DNA of 6,869 nucleotides from Candidatus Nomurabacteria bacterium. Lineage in GTDB: Bacteria; Patescibacteriota; Saccharimonadia; Saccharimonadales; Saccharimonadaceae. The stretch is from the NCBI GenBank assembly GCA_031278275.1, contig JAITKW010000045.1:1-6869 (forward strand), written 5' to 3'. Positions 1-4,228 of this stretch are shown here, in pieces. Positions within the stretch are counted from its first letter, which is position 1; every line of letters starts with the position of its first letter. The notes under the pieces were generated by a model that did no database searches, had not been told where the DNA came from, and worked only from the letters and a program-made list of their open reading frames with translations. The position numbers and the translations under genes are program-made.

Positions 1-75
1 CAATTCTGCGCCACCCAGCAACAAGTTGGACAACCCCGCCAAATGCTTCATTTCTGAATCTGTAATCTTGCTCAT
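1..75 (-). CDS. gatC: Asp/Glu-tRNA amidotransferase subunit C, N-terminal part
   Basis: The first 25 codons of a minus-strand gene run off the left edge. They start at the ATG complementary to 73-75 and begin MSKITDSEMKHLAGLSNLL. This matches the usual GatC start (M-S-K-I-T-x-x-E-V-x-H-L-A-x-L-A-x-L-x-L, then an E-L) at almost every hydrophobic position. GatC is the small subunit that holds GatA and GatB together in the GatCAB complex, which amidates misacylated Glu-tRNA(Gln) and Asp-tRNA(Asn) in the cytosol; gatA and gatB would be expected just beyond the left edge. No Shine-Dalgarno sequence precedes the ATG, and a consensus -10 box ends only 8 nt upstream, so the mRNA is probably leaderless. 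Only 25 residues are visible, so the family call rests on a short match. It is divergently oriented to rnj. Confidence 0.72.
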   Translation of the reverse strand, partial: MSKITDSEMKHLAGLSNLLLGGAEL

Positions 76-83
76 TTCACAGA

Positions 84-111
84 ATTATACACGAAATGCG
101 CAATTTTCCAA
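84..111 (-). promoter_or_regulatory. Probable sigma70-type promoter of gatC
   Basis: On the minus strand, TTGGAA (complement of 106-111) is followed by a 16-bp spacer and a perfect TATAAT (complement of 84-89). Transcription would begin about 6-8 nt further, near 76-78, which is 1-3 nt before the gatC ATG at 75. The -35 box lies 10 bp outside the left end of the palindromic element at 121-293, so the element is not part of the gatC transcript. Confidence 0.6.
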
Positions 112-189
112 CATTGAAAAAGGGCTTGTTGCATGATTCCCTCGTTTGTGAGTGCAGTCTTATTGCATAACTCCCCCATTCATGGGTAC

Positions 190-230
190 GGAGCCGTGAC
201 AGCCAATCGTCATTGGTGTCAGTCGGCTCC
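190..230. repeat. Stable hairpin, first branch of the element
   Basis: GGAGCCG (190-196), TGACA (197-201) and CCAAT (203-207) pair with ATTGG (212-216), TGTCA (217-221) and CGGCTCC (224-230). That is 17 base pairs with a 1-nt bulge on the left, a 2-nt bulge on the right and a CGTC loop (208-211). No T-run follows on either strand, so it does not look like an intrinsic terminator. Confidence 0.8.
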
Positions 231-233
231 TCG

Positions 234-259
234 CTTTAATCTGTCGTCACAGATTAAAG
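234..259. repeat. Perfect hairpin, second branch of the element
   Basis: CTTTAATCTGT (234-244) and ACAGATTAAAG (249-259) form an 11-bp perfect stem around the loop CGTC (245-248). This is the same loop, in the same TCGTCA context, as the hairpin at 190-230 only 3 bp away. There is no T-tract after it. Confidence 0.8.
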
Positions 260-343
260 AGCCCCATGAAGAGGGAATTATGCAATAAGCCCTATTAAAA
301 ATATACCCCTTGTGAGCTTTAAGTATGCGTGGGATAAAGTTAA

Positions 344-362
344 GGTTTTGTTACATAAAACC
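344..362. repeat. Small inverted repeat abutting the rnj -35 box
   Basis: GGTTTT (344-349) and AAAACC (357-362) are 6-bp arms around a 7-nt centre, ending one base before the TTGACA at 364. The position would suit an operator or activator site for rnj, but arms this short and A/T-rich can arise by chance. Between the palindromic element and this site (294-343) I see nothing recognisable. Confidence 0.25.
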
Positions 363-363
363 A

Positions 364-392
364 TTGACAGCGCGCAATGGACTTGATATACT
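364..392 (+). promoter_or_regulatory. Sigma70-type promoter of rnj
   Basis: A perfect TTGACA (364-369), an optimal 17-bp spacer and TATACT (387-392, five of six consensus bases) make this the strongest promoter visible in the window. Transcription should start near 398-400. That leaves a leader of about 26 nt to the ATG at 425, or about 59 nt to the ATG at 458. Confidence 0.8.
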
Positions 393-449
393 GTAGATAC
401 TAATAGTTATTACTTGTTAATTTGATGGGCACTTCGTCCAACAGCAAGA

Positions 450-456
450 AAGGTGA
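450..456 (+). promoter_or_regulatory. Ribosome binding site favouring the rnj start at 458
   Basis: AAGGTGA lies directly before the ATG at 458, in the AGGTGA-A-ATG arrangement common in bacteria that use Shine-Dalgarno pairing. The two earlier in-frame candidates, TTG at 422 and ATG at 425, have only A/T-rich sequence upstream and no such motif. Confidence 0.45.
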
Positions 457-457
457 A

Positions 458-2536
458 ATGAAAAGCAATATTGAAGAAGAAAAGCGGCGTATGAAGTTGT
501 TGAGGTTGCGCGAGGAACGGCTCCGACAACTGAAGATTAAGCAGACGATTGAGAAAAACAAAAAATCAACGCAAAAACCTCAACCCAGCCAACCCAAAAA
601 TAATAATCATAGCTCGGGCAAGGCGAAAATACCCGCAACCAAAAATGATGCGAACAAAGTCAATTTGTCAGTGGCGACTAGGCGTGGCGAGATGAACCAT
701 GCGATTCGCATGAAGTTTCAGGACGTGAATGCTCAAGCGACACAACATATTGTGGGGATTCCGGTCAACAAATCGCGCTACAACGGCAATAACGGCGAGC
801 AAATTTCCACAGGCGCTTTGCGACAAATGCGGCGGAACTTTAATGCGGTGCGCATCATTCCGATGGGCGGCGTGGGCGAGTTTGGTATTGGCAAAAACAT
901 GACTTTGATTGAATATAAAGATGAAATTGTGGTGATTGATATGGGCGTGCTGTTTGCGGGTAACGATTATCCTGGCGTGAATTATATGATTCCGGACATT
1001 AAATATCTTGAGCAGAACATGCATAAGGTGAAAGCGGTCGTGTTTACGCATAGCCATCTTGACCACATCGGTGCATGCCGGCATTTGTTGCCGAAGTTTG
1101 GCGGTCTTGTGCCGATTTATGCTACGGAGTTCACCATAAATATGATAAAAAAGCAAATAAATGAGTTGCCGGACGTGCCGAACTTGAATTACCAAATTGT
1201 CAACCCGTTTGAGCATAATATTGTCAAGGTGAGCGAACATTTGTCGGTGGAGCTGGTGCATACTTTGCATTCGGTGCCGGGAAACGTGTCAATTATTGTG
1301 CGTACGCCTTGCGGAAATATCGTTTATATGGGCGACTGGCGGTTTGAAAATAACCCGCTTTTGCCGAAGTTTGACATGGAGCGATTGGTGGAAGTGGCGC
1401 AAAAAGAGAAAATCCATCTTTTAGTGAATGAAAGCACTAATATTGACAGCCCTGGCACGCACCCGCACTCGGAGTACGATGTGGGCGAAAACATGGGCAA
1501 GGTGATGGATAATCATGCTAACGGACGGATTATTATCAGCTGTTTCTCGTCACAGATTATTCGCATGCAACTGGTGCTAGACGAGGCGAAAAAGCGCGGG
1601 CGCAAAGTGGCGTTTGCGGGTTTTTCAATGATAAACAACATGGAAGTAGCTTTGAAATCGCGTCAAATCAAGGTGCCGAAAGACGTGGTGATGAAAATGG
1701 AAGACATTATCAAGTTGCCTGATAATAAAGTTACGATAATCTGCACGGGGTCGCAAGGTGAACTAAATGCGGTTTTGAACCGCATGATAACCGGTGCGCA
1801 TAGACATATCAAAATTAAAGCGACCGACACGATTGTGTTTTCCAGCAACCCAATTCCGGGCAATGAGCCACACGTGGTGGCGACCGTTGACGGGTTGCTA
1901 CGTGAGGGCGCGCAAGTGATTCAGCACGGCAAAAACCACATTCATAATCTTGGGCCGTTGCATTTGTCGGGGCATGCTTATTATGAAGATCATGTGCGAT
2001 TGGTGCAGACCTTGAAACCGTTGAATTATTTGCCCAATCACGGCGAGTTTTATATGCTGGAGCATAATGCCCAGATGGCGGAGATGGTTTGCGGTATAGA
2101 CAAAAGAAATATTTTGGTTTGTGATGATGGCGATATTGTGGAATTATTTGATGATAAAATCAAGAAAAGTGGGCGGGTTGAGGTTGGTAGCGAATTGTAC
2201 GATAATAGCGGGAATAAGGTGCATGAAGCGGTGGTGAAAGACCGGATTCATATCTCAACTGAGGGGATTTTTGCGATTATTCTGACGATTTCCAAAAAGA
2301 CGGGGCGACTTTTGAAAACGCCGGACATCGTGTCGCGGGCGTTCATTTATCTTGACACATCAGAGGAGTTGATTGGCAAAGTGCGTTATTATCTCCGCAC
2401 CAAAACTGACCGCTCAGTGCAAACGGACATTGAACTGGCGGCTTTGAAACAGGAAATTAAAGATGACGTGGCGCATATTTTATATGATTCCACTGGTCAT
2501 ACGCCGGTGGTAATTCCGGTGATTAACAAGATTTGA
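458..2536 (+). CDS. rnj: Ribonuclease J with basic N-terminal extension
   Basis: RNase J is a zinc-dependent metallo-beta-lactamase/beta-CASP RNase with endonuclease and 5'-3' exonuclease activity, used for mRNA decay and rRNA maturation in the cytosol. Counting 692 residues from the ATG at 458, the catalytic domain starts near 129. Metal ligands are visible: HSHLDH at 198-203, H271 (HSVPG), D293 (GDWRF) and H506 (SGH), with the late HGEF histidine at 528. The beta-CASP region carries TGSQGE (430-435) and FSSNPIPGNE. The last 120 residues or so form the usual C-terminal domain, so the core is full length (about 560 residues). Residues 1-125 are an extra E/K/R- then N/Q/K-rich segment, with a likely coiled coil in 6-35. 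The start is uncertain: 458 has a Shine-Dalgarno motif, while ATG 425 or TTG 422 would add 11-12 residues. It has its own promoter and ends convergently to rnhB with a TGA. Confidence 0.93.
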   Translation: MKSNIEEEKRRMKLLRLREERLRQLKIKQTIEKNKKSTQKPQPSQPKNNNHSSGKAKIPATKNDANKVNLSVATRRGEMNHAIRMKFQDVNAQATQHIVGIPVNKSRYNGNNGEQISTGALRQMRRNFNAVRIIPMGGVGEFGIGKNMTLIEYKDEIVVIDMGVLFAGNDYPGVNYMIPDIKYLEQNMHKVKAVVFTHSHLDHIGACRHLLPKFGGLVPIYATEFTINMIKKQINELPDVPNLNYQIVNPFEHNIVKVSEHLSVELVHTLHSVPGNVSIIVRTPCGNIVYMGDWRFENNPLLPKFDMERLVEVAQKEKIHLLVNESTNIDSPGTHPHSEYDVGENMGKVMDNHANGRIIISCFSSQIIRMQLVLDEAKKRGRKVAFAGFSMINNMEVALKSRQIKVPKDVVMKMEDIIKLPDNKVTIICTGSQGELNAVLNRMITGAHRHIKIKATDTIVFSSNPIPGNEPHVVATVDGLLREGAQVIQHGKNHIHNLGPLHLSGHAYYEDHVRLVQTLKPLNYLPNHGEFYMLEHNAQMAEMVCGIDKRNILVCDDGDIVELFDDKIKKSGRVEVGSELYDNSGNKVHEAVVKDRIHISTEGIFAIILTISKKTGRLLKTPDIVSRAFIYLDTSEELIGKVRYYLRTKTDRSVQTDIELAALKQEIKDDVAHILYDSTGHTPVVIPVINKI

Positions 2537-2627
2537 GTTTCAAGAATGCTGGGCTTGCTACAACCGATGAAGTTGTAGCTATGGCTTGTTGCGAGCGATT
2601 TGAGTTTTTAAGAATAATGAACTTGCT
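2530..2627. repeat. Imperfect direct repeat spanning the rnj/rnhB junction
   Basis: The 30 bases at 2530-2559 and the 31 bases at 2597-2627 match at 25 of 31 aligned columns with one single-base indel. They share GATTTGAGTTT, AAGAAT and CTTGCT in the same order. The first copy contains the rnj TGA and the second contains the rnhB stop (complement of 2608-2610). The sequence between and beyond the copies is not similar, so only this short unit is repeated. Confidence 0.55.
2557..2579. terminator. Hairpin in the convergent rnj/rnhB gap, possible weak terminator
   Basis: GCTACAAC (2557-2564) and GTTGTAGC (2572-2579) form a perfect 8-bp stem with a 7-nt loop, 21 bases after the rnj stop and 28 bases after the end of rnhB on the other strand. 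Neither strand shows a T-run right after the stem, so it is not a canonical intrinsic terminator. It may instead protect 3' ends from exonucleases or work with a factor. Confidence 0.35.
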
Positions 2628-3591
2628 CGCCTGTCAAGGCATCAAGCGTGAAAAAATCTTGGATTTGGTAATTGTCGCCGGTGACGCTGGCGACCGCAAG
2701 AATGGGGTTGAAGTTGGGGATTTTGTGGAGCTTGGCGAAAACCGTCACGCCGATTTGCATTTTATGCAACTTGTCGTTTGTGATGGCGCTTAAGCCATCG
2801 CCACGCTCGGTGGTTTTGCGGTATTTGACTTCTGTAAAAAAGTATTTTTCGCCATGTTTTGAAATGATGTCAATTTCAACAAGTTTGGTTTTGAAATTGC
2901 GGGCGAGGATTTCATGCCCCAAGTCTTCCAACATTTTCGCCACCATATTTTCCGCTTGGTTTCCGATTTTTGTTGTATTTTTTACAATATTCTTGGCGGG
3001 CGAGGTTTTTGCGTTCGGCGACTGGTATTTTTGCAACGGCTGAACGCTCAACCGATGCTCCGGACAAGTCCCCCATTTTTCAATTGCCTCAAAATGCATT
3101 TTTGTGCCATACCCCACATGTTTCTCAAAGCCATATTCCGGATATTTCGTTGCCAATTTTGTCATATAATCATCACGCGCCACTTTTGCCACAATTGCCG
3201 CCGCCGATACCGCCTTGATTTTTTGGTCAGCCTTAATGAGGGTTGTGGTGTAACGTTCCAAAGCCGTACCAGCCAAAAAGTTGATAGTGCCGTCAATAAT
3301 GATTTCACCAAACGCCACCTTGCTTTTTTGTGCCTCTTCCACCGCCCGCCTTGTCGCCAATTTCAGCGCCGACCCCAAGCCGTTCTCGTCAATTTCTCCA
3401 GCCATCACCCAACCAAACCCCACGCCAGCGCCAGAAGTCAGCACTAATTCTGACAATTTTTCACGACATTTTTTTGAAAGCATTTTGCTGTCCGCCAACC
3501 CTGCGACTTCCTCTGTCAAAACCACTGCGCCAACTACAAGAGGCCCCGCAATGGAGCCTCTGCCAACTTCGTCAATGCCCAAAATCGCCAT
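2608..3591 (-). CDS. rnhB: Ribonuclease HII fused to a YraN/UPF0102 nuclease domain
   Basis: The 327-residue product has two domains. Residues 1-187 are RNase HII, which cuts the RNA strand of RNA:DNA hybrids and starts removal of single ribonucleotides from DNA. The DEDD active site is complete: D7 and E8 in GIDEVGRG, D100 in IIIDG, and D122 before SAAAIVAKVARD. The GYGTKMHFEAI and PEHR motifs (160-180) are also present. After a linker of about 20 residues, 208-312 is a UPF0102/YraN-like domain of the PD-(D/E)XK type: G210 and E214, RN at 231-232, EID at 239-241, and EVK at 254-256 with R258. The usual GEID reads VEID. Typical lengths are about 200 (RnhB) and 120 (YraN), so both fit whole in one frame. 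Its ATG overlaps the rplS stop (TAATG), which suggests translational coupling and transcription from the rplS promoter. No good ribosome binding site of its own is seen. The role of the YraN part is not well established. Confidence 0.93.
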   Translation of the reverse strand: MAILGIDEVGRGSIAGPLVVGAVVLTEEVAGLADSKMLSKKCREKLSELVLTSGAGVGFGWVMAGEIDENGLGSALKLATRRAVEEAQKSKVAFGEIIIDGTINFLAGTALERYTTTLIKADQKIKAVSAAAIVAKVARDDYMTKLATKYPEYGFEKHVGYGTKMHFEAIEKWGTCPEHRLSVQPLQKYQSPNAKTSPAKNIVKNTTKIGNQAENMVAKMLEDLGHEILARNFKTKLVEIDIISKHGEKYFFTEVKYRKTTERGDGLSAITNDKLHKMQIGVTVFAKLHKIPNFNPILAVASVTGDNYQIQDFFTLDALTGEQVHYS

Positions 3592-4151
3592 TATTCGGCT
3601 GGCTCTTCAGAGTCCTCTTTTACATCTTTTTTCTCTTCTTGGACTTCTTCTGTTTTTTCTTCGGCGATTAAAGTTTTTTCCGCCTCTTTATTTGCTTCAT
3701 CTTCGGGTGTTATCGCTTCCACTTTCTTGTCCGTCTTATTTTCAGTCGTTACTTGACTGGTGTCAACTGTCACATCATTGATTGCTTGCCTGTCAAAATC
3801 CATGCCCGTCAACCGTGCGGATTTACCGCTACGACTACGCAAATACGACAAATTATTACGGCGCACCTTGCCACGTGCCATCACTTCAATCTTTTCAATC
3901 AACGGCGAATGGATTAAAAAGCTCTTCTCTACGCCCACACCGGAAGCAACTTTACGCACCGTAATCCGCGCCGTATGCGACTGCATGCGGTCAGTGCGAA
4001 TTACCGTACCGCGAAACATCTGCACACGCTCTTTGTCGCCCTCTTTGATTTTCTGATAAACCTTGACCGTGTCACCACTTTTCACCGCCACAACCGCCGG
4101 TTTTTTCATGGTGTCATTCACTTGCTTAATTAGTTCAAAACCTGAAATCAT
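3591..4151 (-). CDS. rplS: 50S ribosomal protein L19 with acidic C-terminal tail
   Basis: Residues 1-117 match L19, which sits at the interface of the 50S and 30S subunits. SGDTVKVYQKI (25-35), the RVQMFRGTVI segment (42-51), VRKVASGVGVEKSF (65-78), HSPLIEKIEV (81-90), RGKVRRNNLSYLR (93-105) and the closing GKSARL are the conserved stretches, in order. Typical L19 is about 115 residues. This one has roughly 70 more, a tail from 118 to 186 rich in Glu, Lys and Asp with no predicted fold. It is the first gene of a two-gene operon with rnhB, overlapping it by one base in TAATG. The start is supported by GAAGG 7 nt upstream. It diverges from the aminopeptidase gene. Confidence 0.96.
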   Translation of the reverse strand: MISGFELIKQVNDTMKKPAVVAVKSGDTVKVYQKIKEGDKERVQMFRGTVIRTDRMQSHTARITVRKVASGVGVEKSFLIHSPLIEKIEVMARGKVRRNNLSYLRSRSGKSARLTGMDFDRQAINDVTVDTSQVTTENKTDKKVEAITPEDEANKEAEKTLIAEEKTEEVQEEKKDVKEDSEEPAE

Positions 4152-4158
4152 ATTCTCG

Positions 4159-4163
4159 CCTTC
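4159..4163 (-). promoter_or_regulatory. Ribosome binding site of rplS
   Basis: GAAGG on the minus strand lies 7 nt before the rplS ATG. It shows that Shine-Dalgarno initiation is used here, in contrast to gatC and the aminopeptidase gene, which have none. Confidence 0.55.
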
Positions 4164-4180
4164 TTATAAAACTTTCACAA

Positions 4181-4209
4181 ATTGTAGCATACTTTGCATT
4201 AGTTTGCAA
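4181..4209 (-). promoter_or_regulatory. Probable promoter of the rplS-rnhB operon
   Basis: On the minus strand, TTGCAA (complement of 4204-4209) is followed by a 17-bp spacer and TACAAT (complement of 4181-4186). The -10 is preceded by TGC, giving an extended -10 (TGnTACAAT). Transcription would begin near 4174, leaving a leader of about 23 nt with a ribosome binding site. It overlaps the divergent promoter at 4194-4222. Confidence 0.6.
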
Positions 4210-4210
4210 A
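4193..4210. repeat. Inverted repeat TTTGCA-N6-TGCAAA between divergent genes
   Basis: TTTGCA (4193-4198) and TGCAAA (4205-4210) are perfect 6-bp arms around TTAGTT. The arms contain the -35 boxes of both divergent promoters. The symmetry may simply reflect the two similar -35 elements, or it may mark a regulator site acting on both genes. No regulator is encoded nearby. Confidence 0.35.
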
Positions 4211-4222
4211 GGGGTATATAAT
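4194..4222 (+). promoter_or_regulatory. Probable promoter of the M1 aminopeptidase gene, leaderless
   Basis: A perfect TATAAT (4217-4222) sits 17 bp after a weak TTGCAT (4194-4199). The usual start distance puts the first transcribed base at or within one base of the A of the ATG at 4229. AAAGGGG at 4208-4214 resembles a Shine-Dalgarno motif, but it is 14 nt from the ATG and lies in the promoter spacer, so it would not be in the mRNA. Confidence 0.62.
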
Positions 4223-4228
4223 AAATCC

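Larger units (their letters stand above)
159..289. repeat. Long interrupted inverted repeat (inner stem of the element)
   Basis: CTTATTGCATAA (159-170) is perfectly complementary to TTATGCAATAAG (278-289). After a C/A mismatch, TCCC (172-175) pairs with GGGA (273-276). After a small interior loop, TTCATGGG (179-186) pairs with CCCATGAA (263-270). Together these form about 24 base pairs of nearly continuous helix closing over two hairpins. The same right arm can instead pair with 121-143. Confidence 0.75.
121..293. mobile_element. MITE-like or structured palindromic element
   Basis: A 173-bp non-coding block is bounded by 23-bp inverted repeats at 121-143 and 271-293, which match at 21 of 23 positions; both differences would be G-U pairs in RNA. 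It is flanked by ATTGAAAA (113-120) on the left and ATTAAAAA (294-301) on the right, a 7-of-8 match that could be a decayed target-site duplication. Inside, a second arm at 159-186 pairs with 263-289 and encloses two hairpins (190-230 and 234-259), giving a three-way junction. The end motif resembles the TTGTTGCA-containing ends of several DDE insertion sequences, from memory of those families. No transposase or ORF lies inside, so it would be non-autonomous. Alternatives are a structured small RNA or a regulatory DNA cruciform. It lies upstream of both flanking promoters and is not in either leader. The structure is certain; the mobile-element reading is inference. Confidence 0.42.

Noticed and set aside
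190..259. Bidirectional intrinsic terminator between gatC and rnj
   Set aside because: The hairpins are strong but lack T-runs on either side, and both flanking genes point away from the region, so there is no transcript to end.
159..289. Integron attC site
   Set aside because: The folded arms are superficially similar, but the paired RYYYAAC and GTTRRRY core boxes are not in place, and no integrase or gene cassette is present.
401..412. Palindrome TAATAGTTATTA in the rnj leader
   Set aside because: It is short, A/T-only apart from one G, and the loop is too small for a stable RNA hairpin.
668..1270. A 200-codon open frame on the minus strand inside rnj
   Set aside because: It is antisense to the catalytic core of RNase J, is His-rich as expected from reading GTG/ATG-rich codons backwards, and matches no family I know.
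2533..2793. An 86-codon plus-strand frame starting at the rnj stop
   Set aside because: It starts with TTG, lacks a ribosome binding site and mostly overlaps the end of the well-supported rnhB-yraN gene on the other strand.
2914..3781. Several plus-strand frames of 80-177 codons
   Set aside because: All are antisense to rnhB and rplS, rich in Pro, Ser, Cys and Phe from reversed codons, and show no domain motifs.
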